A DNA stretch of 64,000 nt from assembly GCF_002887595.1 (NCBI RefSeq), contig NZ_PEBU01000007.1, positions 186,001 through 250,000 of the forward strand, given 5' to 3'. Shown here one piece after another: positions 44,331 to 54,474 of the stretch (its first letter is position 1; each line of letters starts with the position of its first letter). The position numbers were made by a program, and so were the translations under genes. The DNA is from Bowmanella denitrificans. Lineage in GTDB: Bacteria > Pseudomonadota > Gammaproteobacteria > Enterobacterales > Alteromonadaceae. The notes beneath the pieces are model-generated. The model did not search any database. It saw nothing but the letters and a program-made list of their open reading frames with translations, and was not told where the DNA came from.

Positions 44331-46467
44331 GGCCTATCTGCTCAAGCATGCCTTTTTGCAGATAAGCCACACCTTCCCGGTATCCCACTGCAATGATTTG
44401 CTCAGCGCGGCGAAAGTCCAGCATCCCCACATTATCGATTTTCGGTTGAATGAAAAAATCCACCATCTCCCGGTTGGCCCGCTGTTTATGGGTACTGGCT
44501 AACATAGATGAACGCAGCAAGGTATAGAGAATAGAGGGCACCTTGGGCTGCTCACGCCCCAAGACCTTGTTCACCAATAATTGCCAGGGCGAAGGGACCT
44601 GCTCCAGTTGGGTCAGGTAATCTTCATCCGGGCTGACATCAATAGCAATGACAGGCCCCCTGTTGCGCTGACGCATCAAGTCACAGGGCAAATTATTAAA
44701 CAGCCCCCCATCCACCAGATAATGACCGCCATCAATAACAGGGGCGATAACTCCCGGTATCGATACACTGGCGCGAATCGCTCGCCACAGCAATCCCATC
44801 TCGTGATCCCGCTCTTGCGCGGTGCTCATATCAGAGGATACGCAAAAATAAGGTATCGCCATATCTTCAATCAACGCATCACCAAAGCCCTGATGCAGCA
44901 GCGTATCAAGCCGTTGGCTTTTAGACAGGGAAATCATTGGTAAGGTGTAATCACCCAGCGGATTTACCGACACAAAGAACCGTCTGATAGCCTCAATAAT
45001 GCGCTCGCTTTCCCACCCCATGGCAATCCAGCCCCCCATAATGGAGCCCATACTGGTCCCCCCTACCCAGTCTACCTTAATGCCTGCTTCTTCCATGGCC
45101 TTGAAGATGCCAATCTGGGCAAAACCTCTGGCCCCGCCCCCACCTAACACCAAACCAACGGATTGGTCCGTAAGATAACGGCGGAAACGTTCGGTACATT
45201 GGCCACTGGCCGCTTGCAAGTGGAAGTGTTGTTTGACTTGTAGCTGTGCCAGCCATTCATTAGTGGCCCTAATACGCGCCACATCGGGTTGAATCAGAAC
45301 GAGGAATTTTTTTTGCTTCTGCCAGGAAAACATCGCGCTATATTTTTCCAGCCAGTTTGCCACTTGTTTTGGAGAATGGTCTGCATCGGCTACCAACCAG
45401 ACCTCATCGGCCCGTTCCAGACAAATCTTTGTCCAGTCGTCGGATTCCAGATTGGAAAAATACAAATTAATGGCACTGCTTTGCTCTCTTTCATCAAGAT
45501 GATCAATCAATGCCGAGTGGCTGATGTCCAGCAATGGACGATAGTTGAAACGACGGCTGATGTCCTGCTCGGTAAAGCCGGCAAAGGGACTCTCCTCAAG
45601 GCTTTCCATTAGCCTGGTCACCGTCCGACGGGCTTCATCTTTAGTACAAACTAACACCAGGCGGTTAATGGGCTGCGTTGTGCGCCGGACTTTTTCATTC
45701 TGCTTCTTGATTCTGTCAATCAGGCTGCTGACCACATAAGTACTTAACCAGGGAAACACCACCGACAGTCGATCAAATTGCTGTCGGTCTAAACTAATCA
45801 GCGAACTTGAGCGGGTCGCCACTAACGTTGCAGTGCGTACCTGATTACTGAACAAAGACATTTCGCCGAATGCCTCACCATGAAATATCTCGCCTACGCG
45901 TTTAAGATTGTCTTTACCCCCGACATAGACATCAATTTTACCGCTCAATAAAAAGTGCATGACCTGGGCGCTATCCCCCGCCTCAAACAAGGTTTCATTT
46001 TCTTTCAGGTAAGTAAAATGTGCGCTTTGAATAAGCTCCTGCAGAAACTGCGCAGACACATTTGGGTAAGAGCGAACAAAAGTTTGTAGCAGCAGCCTGG
46101 TGGTGTGCAGGCGATGATGTAAAGGGTCAAACAAGATGGACAGCTCATCCAGGCTGTCCTTGCCGACCAGGTCCCAATCCAGTTCCTCAAATAAGCACGA
46201 GGATAAGCACTTTACCCCAAAGCCAAAGCTGTCTTCGTCAGCAATCATGGACTGGCCAATCCACTGACCGGGTTTCAGTTCCAGTGCGCAAACACTGATG
46301 TCCTGATGCTGCAGCTGAACAATTGCCGTTCCTTGCACTAACCGAAACAAGGCGGTATTCAGATCGCCCTGAGCAAACAGCAAATGGCCTTTCTCACAAT
46401 TGACCATCAGGCCATGACGAGACGCCAGCTCTTCCAGCAGCTCACTGCGATCAGTATCCAACTGCAT
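44314..46467 (-). CDS. Patatin-like phospholipase with two cyclic-nucleotide-binding domains (NTE-like)
   Basis: Membrane-associated or cytosolic lipid hydrolase of 717 residues. Order: cNMP-binding domain 1 (about 15-130), cNMP-binding domain 2 (about 145-260; FHGEAFGEMSLFSNQVRTATLVA is the phosphate-binding cassette), a middle region (about 270-430) and the patatin domain. The latter has the oxyanion loop LVLGGGGARGFAQIG, the nucleophile Ser in GGTSMGS (about 469) and the catalytic Asp in LVDGGLFNNLP (about 587). This is the architecture of neuropathy-target-esterase relatives, which hydrolyse lysophospholipids. Regulation by cyclic nucleotides is plausible for domain 2 but not proven. Confidence 0.92.
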   Translation of the reverse strand: MQLDTDRSELLEELASRHGLMVNCEKGHLLFAQGDLNTALFRLVQGTAIVQLQHQDISVCALELKPGQWIGQSMIADEDSFGFGVKCLSSCLFEELDWDLVGKDSLDELSILFDPLHHRLHTTRLLLQTFVRSYPNVSAQFLQELIQSAHFTYLKENETLFEAGDSAQVMHFLLSGKIDVYVGGKDNLKRVGEIFHGEAFGEMSLFSNQVRTATLVATRSSSLISLDRQQFDRLSVVFPWLSTYVVSSLIDRIKKQNEKVRRTTQPINRLVLVCTKDEARRTVTRLMESLEESPFAGFTEQDISRRFNYRPLLDISHSALIDHLDEREQSSAINLYFSNLESDDWTKICLERADEVWLVADADHSPKQVANWLEKYSAMFSWQKQKKFLVLIQPDVARIRATNEWLAQLQVKQHFHLQAASGQCTERFRRYLTDQSVGLVLGGGGARGFAQIGIFKAMEEAGIKVDWVGGTSMGSIMGGWIAMGWESERIIEAIRRFFVSVNPLGDYTLPMISLSKSQRLDTLLHQGFGDALIEDMAIPYFCVSSDMSTAQERDHEMGLLWRAIRASVSIPGVIAPVIDGGHYLVDGGLFNNLPCDLMRQRNRGPVIAIDVSPDEDYLTQLEQVPSPWQLLVNKVLGREQPKVPSILYTLLRSSMLASTHKQRANREMVDFFIQPKIDNVGMLDFRRAEQIIAVGYREGVAYLQKGMLEQIGPSQTR

Positions 46468-46554
46468 GCGTTAATCCGAACTAAGGACAGGACCTAGAGT
46501 ATAGAATAAAGGCTTAAATATTCAGAAGCTTATAATAAATAACCCAATATAACT

Positions 46555-47604
46555 TCATTCAGATTTTCTGATATTCAGCCCCACACCACGCCTGCGGCTC
46601 ATAATGTGGGCTAGTTTTTTCATGCTGATGGTTTTGTCCTTTTCATCCACAATCTCCATGCCCAGCATGGCTTCCAACAGATCTTCCAGCGTTAGTATGC
46701 CTTCCAGCCCGCCATATTCATCCACCACCAACAACATATGAGCGCGGTTATTAAGGAAATGATCAAAGGTTTGCACCAGCGGCATACTACTAAGCATGGT
46801 TACCATGTCTTTACGATATTCCTTTAAGTGCCGTTGGCCATTTCCCCGCGCCTGTGCCAGTAGCAAATCCGCTTTAAGTACAAAACCGGTAATCTGCTCT
46901 GGTTCATTTTCATAGACAGGGATACGGGAAAAACTGACATCGTCATGCTTGTGGAAAAATGTTTCTACCGTCATTAACTCCGGCAATGAAAACACCACGG
47001 TGCGGTGTGTCATAGCCTCCTTGATATTCATCTGATGCAAGGTCAACAGATTCTGCAGAATATGAGCCTCGCGCTTGGCCAATTGCCCCTCGTCTCTGGC
47101 CAGCTCCGCCATGGCTGCCAGCTCCGCCCGGTTAAGGCCTTTTATCGCGCCTTCCGGAGCAATAAAGCTAGTGAGCCAATTGGACATTTTAACAAAAGGA
47201 TACATGGCCCAAATCAGGTACTTAAGTAAATAAGCAGTCAGAGGTGCCAGTTGGCGCCAGAAGGTTGCGCCAATCGTTTTGGGGATAATCTCAGAAAATA
47301 TCAAAATCAACAGGGTCAACACCGCAGATGCCAGACCAAGATAAGCATCACCAAACACAATTGCGGCCTGGGCTCCGGCCCCTGCGGCACCAAAGGTATG
47401 AGCGAACGTATTCAAGGTCAGGATGGCCGACAAAGGTCGATTGATGTCCTCTGTCTGGCTTCGCAACAAAACGCCACTGTGACGCCCCTCGCCTTCCAAT
47501 ACCGAGATATAGGCTGAAGAAACACTAAGAATAACCGCCTCAGCCACAGAGCAAAGAAAAGAGAAGCCCAGCGCCACCAGGATATAAATAATCAACAGTA
47601 TCAT
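46555..47604 (-). CDS. CNNM/CorC-like transporter: DUF21 plus CBS domains
   Basis: Inner-membrane protein of 349 residues. The DUF21 (CNNM) membrane domain covers about 1-180, with helices LLIIYILVALGFSFLCSVAEA and LTLLILIFSEIIPKTIGA (the E-I-I-P-K-T signature of magnesium-linked CNNM proteins). A CBS pair follows (about 190-320; MTHRTVVFSLPELMTVETF and YGGLEGILTLEDLLEAMLG). The C-terminal CorC_HlyC domain of full-length members is missing. Its start overlaps the stop of the peptidase gene by four bases. Probable ion transport (Mg2+/Co2+), by family only. Confidence 0.9.
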   Translation of the reverse strand: MILLIIYILVALGFSFLCSVAEAVILSVSSAYISVLEGEGRHSGVLLRSQTEDINRPLSAILTLNTFAHTFGAAGAGAQAAIVFGDAYLGLASAVLTLLILIFSEIIPKTIGATFWRQLAPLTAYLLKYLIWAMYPFVKMSNWLTSFIAPEGAIKGLNRAELAAMAELARDEGQLAKREAHILQNLLTLHQMNIKEAMTHRTVVFSLPELMTVETFFHKHDDVSFSRIPVYENEPEQITGFVLKADLLLAQARGNGQRHLKEYRKDMVTMLSSMPLVQTFDHFLNNRAHMLLVVDEYGGLEGILTLEDLLEAMLGMEIVDEKDKTISMKKLAHIMSRRRGVGLNIRKSE

Positions 47605-49643
47605 TGTGTACTGTGCTCCTTGTTTTCCTTGTGCTTGTCAAACCACCAGAGAATATATTGTACTTTGCTCATCAGATTGCTGGGGCGCTTATAAATCCCA
47701 TGTGGTGCATCAGGAATCCTGACCATGGCCGTGTCAACGCCCTGAAGTTTAAGAGCCTGATAATACTGCTCGGTTTCAGAGATTGGGGTACGATAATCCG
47801 CTTCACCGGTCAGCAGCATGGTAGGGGTTTTAACATTGCCCACATAGCTGATGGGTGAGCGCTGCAGATAATGCTCAGGATCTTCCCAAGGCTTTTTGGC
47901 AAACCAGTATTGACTGAAAAACGGATAAAAATCAGAAGTAAGCACAAAGCTATACCAGTTGATAACAGGCTTTGCCACCACTGCCGCTTTAAATCTGTCG
48001 GTATGACCAACTATCCAGGCCGTCAGCACACCGCCACCAGAACCACCAGTGACAAACAACTGGGTTTCATCAATAAAGCCTTTGTCTATCAGGGTATCCA
48101 CGCCACTCATTAAATCGTCATAGTCCTGACTCGGGTAATTGTGATGAATCTTCTGCGCAAAGGCCTCGCCATAACTGGAACTGCCCCTCGGGTTGGTATA
48201 CAGCACCACATAACCCGCGGCGGCATATAACTGTACTTCCGCCGAAAAATGTGGCCCATATGCGGTAGTAGGCCCGCCATGAATCTCCAATAGCAACGGG
48301 TATTTTTTGCCTGCATCGAATCCAGGTGGGTACACCACCCAGCCCTGAATATCCAATTTATCAGCACTGGATTGATACCAAATCTCTTGCACTTTGCCCA
48401 GGCGTTTATGAGCCAGGGCATCGTCGTTTAAATGAGTCAGCTGGCGCGCCTGACCTTTTCGCCATACCGCCACATCTGCAGGACGCAAAGCATCTGAATA
48501 AGTAAAAGCCAGCGTACCATTTGCAGCAACATCGAACTCTGCACCTGTGTAGGGCCGACCATATGACTGCCCACCTAACGAATCTGTCAGTACCTTGAGT
48601 TTTCCATCCAGCGTAATCGATGCTAACAAGGTTTGGCCTTTGTCATCATACTGAATAAACAAGCCCTTACCTTTGGGATCCCATTTAAAAGCATCGATAC
48701 TGCGATCTAAGGTTCCACTCAGCAGTGTGGATTTACCACTGGACAAATCCAGCACATATAAACGTCGGTTCTCGTAGTTGGTACGCTTGTCATCGTAGCC
48801 AAGATAGGCCAGTGTCTTGCCATCCGGCGACACGCTTGGTTGTTGATCCGGTCCATCTCTGTCAGTTAACGCGTTAATCTCGCCGCTGGCGATGTCCAGG
48901 CGGTAAATCTCGCTATTCAATGGCGCAAGCTGATAGTTGTCGTGCAAATTGGCAGAAAAATACAGGAACTTACCATCCGCACTCCAACTCATCGCACCAT
49001 TGTGATGATAATCACCGAAGGTCAGTTGCCGGGCACTTCCCCCCTCGGAATCCATAACAAAGAGTTGCATAAAGCCAGGTTCAGCATACCCGCCGCCATC
49101 AGCCCGATAATAAAGATCGTCGATAAATATTGCGGGGTCTGCCCACTTGGCCCCTTCGGGCTTGCCTGCCAGCGAAACCGGACTTTTGGCCTTTCCTTTT
49201 ACAAACATTCTAAAAGCCAGTGACTTACCGTCCGGCGACCAGGTTAACCCGCTGGGCGCCGACGTAAGGTGTGTCAATTGCGCACTTTTACCCTTATCCA
49301 GCCACTGCATATGCACTTGTGGCTTACCAGAACGAGTCGAAATATATGCAAGCCGGTTACCATCTGGCGATAGAGCCAGTCCAAAATCCTGATGATTACC
49401 ACTGGTGAGCGGCAGCAAATCACCTTGGTCATTGACCTGCCAGATATTACCCAGCTTTTTATCCTGATAGATATCCATAAACTGGCGAACAAATAGCACC
49501 TCTTCACCATTGTTCCGAATCACCAGATCTGACGCATATTCCAGATTAAAAATATCTTGAGCAGTAAAGGTGTCTGACGAAGCAGCCATACTCGGCAGGC
49601 TGCCTACAGCTAGAAAAAATACCAGGCATTTCAAAGGATTCAT
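47601..49643 (-). CDS. S9-family peptidase (prolyl oligopeptidase/acylaminoacyl type)
   Basis: Exported serine peptidase of about 680 residues from ATG 49643, preferred over the upstream frame start because AGGGAAG precedes it and a signal peptide follows (LKCLVFFLAVGSLPSMA). The first 400 residues are WD40/PD40-type beta-propeller repeats (SPDGNRLAYIST, SPDGKSLAFRM, SADGKFLYFSA, SPDGKTLAYLG). The alpha/beta-hydrolase has Ser in TGGSGGGVL (about 534), Asp in LLTGEADYRTP (about 614) and His in DAPHGIY (about 648). Periplasmic peptide degradation is the likely role. Overlaps the downstream CNNM gene by four bases. Confidence 0.92.
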   Translation of the reverse strand: MNPLKCLVFFLAVGSLPSMAASSDTFTAQDIFNLEYASDLVIRNNGEEVLFVRQFMDIYQDKKLGNIWQVNDQGDLLPLTSGNHQDFGLALSPDGNRLAYISTRSGKPQVHMQWLDKGKSAQLTHLTSAPSGLTWSPDGKSLAFRMFVKGKAKSPVSLAGKPEGAKWADPAIFIDDLYYRADGGGYAEPGFMQLFVMDSEGGSARQLTFGDYHHNGAMSWSADGKFLYFSANLHDNYQLAPLNSEIYRLDIASGEINALTDRDGPDQQPSVSPDGKTLAYLGYDDKRTNYENRRLYVLDLSSGKSTLLSGTLDRSIDAFKWDPKGKGLFIQYDDKGQTLLASITLDGKLKVLTDSLGGQSYGRPYTGAEFDVAANGTLAFTYSDALRPADVAVWRKGQARQLTHLNDDALAHKRLGKVQEIWYQSSADKLDIQGWVVYPPGFDAGKKYPLLLEIHGGPTTAYGPHFSAEVQLYAAAGYVVLYTNPRGSSSYGEAFAQKIHHNYPSQDYDDLMSGVDTLIDKGFIDETQLFVTGGSGGGVLTAWIVGHTDRFKAAVVAKPVINWYSFVLTSDFYPFFSQYWFAKKPWEDPEHYLQRSPISYVGNVKTPTMLLTGEADYRTPISETEQYYQALKLQGVDTAMVRIPDAPHGIYKRPSNLMSKVQYILWWFDKHKENKEHSTQ

Positions 49644-49786
49644 TTTGCTTCCCTGAATATTGTCATTATTAGAGCGCTGATTGTTACACCCTATGCACGG
49701 GCTGTCATCCGCCGTTTGTCGCATTAGAAACGTCATTCTGCTCATTTATTGAGCTGCCTGGCCGATATAAACAGCAGGAGGATGTT

Positions 49787-50071
49787 ATGAACATGTCCAT
49801 CGCTTATACAACAGATCAGCTCCGCTCCGTTCAAGTCATGAACGGCTCAACTGCCAGACCTGTACAATGGCAACCGAAAAACGCTCGGCCCGACGCTGCG
49901 CAAGAGCAAAGCGCGCCGGCCACACAGACGTTGAATGCCATGGATAAAGACTACAGAATCAAACTGAAGATAGAACGGCAGATGGAAAACTATATACTTG
50001 AAACCGAACTCAAGTATTACAAATACCAACAAGCCGAGATGCCTGGAAAGTTATTGGATACGCAGGTTTAA
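49787..50071 (+). CDS. Small hypothetical protein, 94 residues
   Basis: A short frame preceded by a perfect AGGAGG at good distance, which argues for real, efficient translation. No signal peptide or known family. The first half is disordered-looking (Gln, Pro, Ala, Asn), the second is one amphipathic helix rich in Lys, Glu and Tyr (YRIKLKIERQMENYILETEL). Its stop overlaps the end of the convergent yfbV gene by four bases. Function unknown; the helix might bind a protein partner or a membrane. Confidence 0.6.
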   Translation: MNMSIAYTTDQLRSVQVMNGSTARPVQWQPKNARPDAAQEQSAPATQTLNAMDKDYRIKLKIERQMENYILETELKYYKYQQAEMPGKLLDTQV

Positions 50072-50514
50072 AACCACTGCCGGGTAAACACTCTGTCCAG
50101 TTCATCAAACGCTTTACGTAGCAGTGCTGCCAGCTCCATGTACCTAGGCTTATTCTTGATTTCTTGCAACTGGCAACCTTGCTGGCGCATTTTTTGATGA
50201 ATCTCACGATACCATCCCTGCATAGCCGGTGGCAGCGATTGATTGGCCCGATGACCCAGCCACAATAAGCCCTGCATAGGCAAACTCAAAAAGAATGCCG
50301 CCAGCGCAATGGCCTGGGGTAATGCGTCATTTCCAAAAGTATTCACATGAATAAAGGCAACCAATACGGCTAGCGGTGGCATAAAACGCAATGAAAAGCG
50401 GGTCGCCGCAATCACCCGGCATTCGGGAAACAACCCATAGAGCTCAGGCTGCATTGGCCATAGCTGCATATATGCCTGACCATCTTTGAACATACCGGAA
50501 ATGGATTGGGCCAT
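50068..50514 (-). CDS. yfbV: YfbV, UPF0208 (DUF412) membrane protein
   Basis: Inner-membrane protein of 148 residues. Opening FKDGQAYMQLWPMQPELYGLFPECRVI and the two membrane helices FMPPLAVLVAFIHVNTFG and ALPQAIALAAFFLSLPMQGLLWLG match YfbV. In E. coli YfbV helps keep the Ter macrodomain and neighbouring macrodomains apart, and it is otherwise poorly understood. Confidence 0.9.
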   Translation of the reverse strand: MAQSISGMFKDGQAYMQLWPMQPELYGLFPECRVIAATRFSLRFMPPLAVLVAFIHVNTFGNDALPQAIALAAFFLSLPMQGLLWLGHRANQSLPPAMQGWYREIHQKMRQQGCQLQEIKNKPRYMELAALLRKAFDELDRVFTRQWF

Positions 50515-50618
50515 AACTGCCTCGCTAAACTAAAGCCGTTGAGTTAACTATACCAGCAAATCCAGCTTTGCGTGGCAAAGATTTGTACAGGTCTGATGGC
50601 CGCACAGATACACAAGTA

Positions 50619-51719
50619 TTAACGATACAGAACCAGCGTGCTGGTCAGGCGGTCGCGGCCAAACGACGCCATTTTGATAAATTCCTCACGACTTACCGGC
50701 ACATTGGTAAAATCCATTTCGGTTTGCCAGCTTTCATAATCCCGTTCAGGATCGGTAATAGAAACACAATTTTGATCAGCACCGGCCACCAACACCCAAT
50801 GTGGTGCTTTGTCCCTGGTTAGCCGCCACATACTGATCAGACTCACCAACACTGCACCCTGACCAAGATAATCATCCAGTTTACTCAGTGTTAAAGGCTG
50901 GTAATGCACATCGACATCGGTGTCCTGCAACTGACTGACAAAGTGTTTATGCACTTGTTCTATCACCACTTTCTTCTGAGGGTCACGGACACTGTTGATA
51001 AAGGGCACAGACGTCTGGTTGACATACAAATGCACTTTAAAGCCGCGCCGCCAGGCACTTAAGGCCAGACCAAAGCCGCTGCAACCGCCGTGTCCTGATG
51101 TCATGAAAATAGTGGTGGCTTCGCGCCAAATCTGTATCTCTTCCTCCATGGACATGTTGTAACCGGCATCAAGCTTGTGCATGGCCATCATCAGACTGGC
51201 CGGCCCACAGGTGAAATCCGTATTTTGCTGATAGCGCAGGTTTGGGATTTTGCCCAGTTTGGTCGGTCTTAGCGTCCTTTCCATCTGCAAGGCATCACCA
51301 CCGTCTTCGTAGTAGCCTTCCACACGGCCGATAGGGCGGAATTTAAGCTTCTGGTACAAATTGATGGCAGCCTGATTATCCACCCGAACCTCCAGGCGCA
51401 TAAACAGGCAAAGTTCCTGTGTCGCCAGTTGCTCCATTTCTGTGAGAAGTTGCTGGGCTACGCCACGCCCCCGAAAGGCATCAGATACCGCAATAGAGTA
51501 AAGTCTGGCAAGCTGAGTGCCATTGCGGTAAAGCACCAGAGCATAACCAGCCAGTTGCCCGTTTTCATAGGCAACAACTAAAGAGCAATGCCCCTTACGG
51601 ATGAAGTAACCAAAACTGCGACGGGATATTCTGTCGGTCGTGAAACTGGCTTTTTCCAGGGTCATTAAATCTGGGATATCGGCGACCTGTGCAGGTCTGA
51701 TTTCAAGATTGCTCAACAA
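50619..51719 (-). CDS. GNAT acetyltransferase / C39-like peptidase fusion
   Basis: Fusion protein of 366 residues. The N-terminal half (about 1-150) is a RimI-type GNAT domain: IRPAQVADIPDLMTLEKASF, AVSDAFRGRGVAQQLLTEME (acetyl-CoA loop) and NQAAINLYQKLKF. The C-terminal half (about 165-366) is a papain-like C39-type peptidase with Cys in QNTDFTCGPASLMMAMHKL and His in APHWVLVAGADQ, followed by the Asp in SITDPERDYE. This fusion is known to accompany RLAN-type ATP-grasp ligases, and one lies divergently 239 bases away. I infer both act on the same peptide or protein tag. Substrate unknown. Confidence 0.88.
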   Translation of the reverse strand: MLSNLEIRPAQVADIPDLMTLEKASFTTDRISRRSFGYFIRKGHCSLVVAYENGQLAGYALVLYRNGTQLARLYSIAVSDAFRGRGVAQQLLTEMEQLATQELCLFMRLEVRVDNQAAINLYQKLKFRPIGRVEGYYEDGGDALQMERTLRPTKLGKIPNLRYQQNTDFTCGPASLMMAMHKLDAGYNMSMEEEIQIWREATTIFMTSGHGGCSGFGLALSAWRRGFKVHLYVNQTSVPFINSVRDPQKKVVIEQVHKHFVSQLQDTDVDVHYQPLTLSKLDDYLGQGAVLVSLISMWRLTRDKAPHWVLVAGADQNCVSITDPERDYESWQTEMDFTNVPVSREEFIKMASFGRDRLTSTLVLYR

Positions 51720-51958
51720 CGTGGACTCAAACTGATGCGTGGCGATAGTTTAGGCGTAATCAAAGAAACTGCAATAAGCCAGACGTTTAAAACTATTATT
51801 CAGCCAGGGGCTGGGTTTCAACAAAATCTATACTTGAAAGATAAACAGTCCCTGGAGTAGGTTAGCCATCGATATTCTGTTGCCAAGAATGTGGCAGAAT
51901 ATAGACTCTTGGTTTACTTCTTTTTTGGCGCTGGCTGGCGTCTAAGGCATTTGATTCT

Positions 51959-53425
51959 ATGTCTGGATATTTTGTGGTCGTGGATGACCTGGATGATTGG
52001 GCTCCCTATTTTCCAAGCCGTGAAGTCATTTCTTTTGATCAATACCTGGCAAAAACCGACATTCCGGCCGAACAAACGGTCAGAATACTTAACTTTTGCC
52101 GAAATAAAAGAGCGCTGGGCCGGGGCTACTACTGCTCCCTTCTGGCCGAAGCTCGCGGGCATAAGGTTATTCCCAACATCAGCGTATTAAACGACCTACG
52201 TCGTAAGAAGCTTTACACCCTTAAGCTCGAAGATGTCGCCAAATCCATCGCCAAGCTGAAACCTGCCGGTGATGCCAGTCAGATTACCTTCCGGGTATTT
52301 TTGGGCGAATGCCTGCAGCCCGAGCTGGCCGATTTAGCCAAGAGTATTTTTGAGCGCTTTGCAGCGCCAGTGCTGGAAGTGACGTTGGAAAAAGACGGCC
52401 AGTGGACGTTGGATAAAGTACACACGTTGTCACTCAAAGAAATTACCGACGAGGCCGAGCAGGAGTTTTTAGCCAACACCCTGGAGAAATTCAGCAACAG
52501 GCTGTGGCGCAAACCCAAAACCCGCAAGCATTATCGTTATGATGTTGCCATGTTGGTCAATGCTGAAGAAAGCATGCCGCCCAGCGATAAGAAAGCGCTG
52601 AGCAATTTTATCAAGGCAGCGGACAAGCTCGGTATTAACCTGGAGCTGATCGGCAAAAAGGACTATGTGCGCCTGGCTGAATACGATGGTTTATTTATTC
52701 GCGAAACCACCTCCATTGATCATCATACCTATCGTTTTGCCAAAAAGGCAGAAGCTGAAGGCATGGTGGTGATAGATGACCCGACATCCATCCTGCGCTG
52801 CACCAACAAAGTCTATTTAGCTGACTTGCTGCGTGCCAACAAAGTACCTACGCCGAAAACCTTGCTGCTCAGCCGCACCGACAGAGAAAGCCTGCAGGAC
52901 GCCATTGACTATCTGGGTTTACCTATGGTGCTGAAAATCCCGGACGGTGCTTTCTCGCGGGGAATGTATAAAGCCAACAATATGGAAGAGTTGGTGGACG
53001 CGATGAAAAAATTAAGCAAGACCTCGGCCTTGGTTTTGGCGCAAGAGTTCCTATATACCGAATACGACTGGCGTATTGGGGTGCTTAATAACAAACCCTT
53101 ATATGCGTGCCGGTACTTTATGGTCAAAGGCCATTGGCAGATTTATCGTCATGATGACGGTAAAAAGGCCGCCACGGGTGGGTTTGAAACCATGCCAACC
53201 TATGAAGTACCGCAAGCGGTGCTGGAAGCATCGTTAAAAGCCTGCCGCCTGATTGGTGATGGTTTTTATGGGGTCGATGTCAAACAAACCAAAGACGGCC
53301 GGGTGGCGGTCATTGAGGTCAACGACAACCCCAGTATCGATTCGTCTGTGGAAGACAAATTTTTGGGCCAGGCCTTGTATTATGAAGTGATGGCAGAGTT
53401 TTTGCGCAGACTTGAGTCGCAATAG
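51959..53425 (+). CDS. RimK-family ATP-grasp ligase with RLAN N-terminal domain
   Basis: Predicted amino-acid ligase of 488 residues. The first 165 residues are an RLAN domain (RimK-like ATP-grasp N-terminal), opening FVVVDDLDDWAPYFPSREV. The ATP-grasp part has LRCTNKVYLADLLRANKVPTPKT, LGLPMVLKIPDGAFSRGM, a LAQEFLYTEYDWRIGVL catalytic loop and VIEVNDNPSIDSS, where Glu and Asn bind Mg2+. ATP-grasp relatives join a carboxylate to an amine through an acyl phosphate, for instance RimK adding glutamates to ribosomal protein S6. The divergent GNAT-C39 gene suggests a ligase plus peptidase/acetyltransferase team. No strong ribosome site precedes the ATG. Confidence 0.88.
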   Translation: MSGYFVVVDDLDDWAPYFPSREVISFDQYLAKTDIPAEQTVRILNFCRNKRALGRGYYCSLLAEARGHKVIPNISVLNDLRRKKLYTLKLEDVAKSIAKLKPAGDASQITFRVFLGECLQPELADLAKSIFERFAAPVLEVTLEKDGQWTLDKVHTLSLKEITDEAEQEFLANTLEKFSNRLWRKPKTRKHYRYDVAMLVNAEESMPPSDKKALSNFIKAADKLGINLELIGKKDYVRLAEYDGLFIRETTSIDHHTYRFAKKAEAEGMVVIDDPTSILRCTNKVYLADLLRANKVPTPKTLLLSRTDRESLQDAIDYLGLPMVLKIPDGAFSRGMYKANNMEELVDAMKKLSKTSALVLAQEFLYTEYDWRIGVLNNKPLYACRYFMVKGHWQIYRHDDGKKAATGGFETMPTYEVPQAVLEASLKACRLIGDGFYGVDVKQTKDGRVAVIEVNDNPSIDSSVEDKFLGQALYYEVMAEFLRRLESQ

Positions 53426-53463
53426 CAGAGGCACCGGTCCTTTGTACTGAATTAATGTAGTAA

Positions 53464-54438
<975 letters not shown>

Positions 54439-54446
54439 TATTAGCA

Positions 54447-54464
54447 GGCGGGCAACAGCCCGCC
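54447..54464 (+). repeat. GC-rich hairpin between trxB and aat
   Basis: A perfect 7-bp stem GGCGGGC / GCCCGCC with a four-base loop, followed by TCTCCTG, not a T run. More likely an RNA processing or stability element within an operon than a full terminator. It sits just before the aat ATG, which has no clear ribosome site. Confidence 0.5.
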
Positions 54465-54474
54465 TCTCCTGCCT

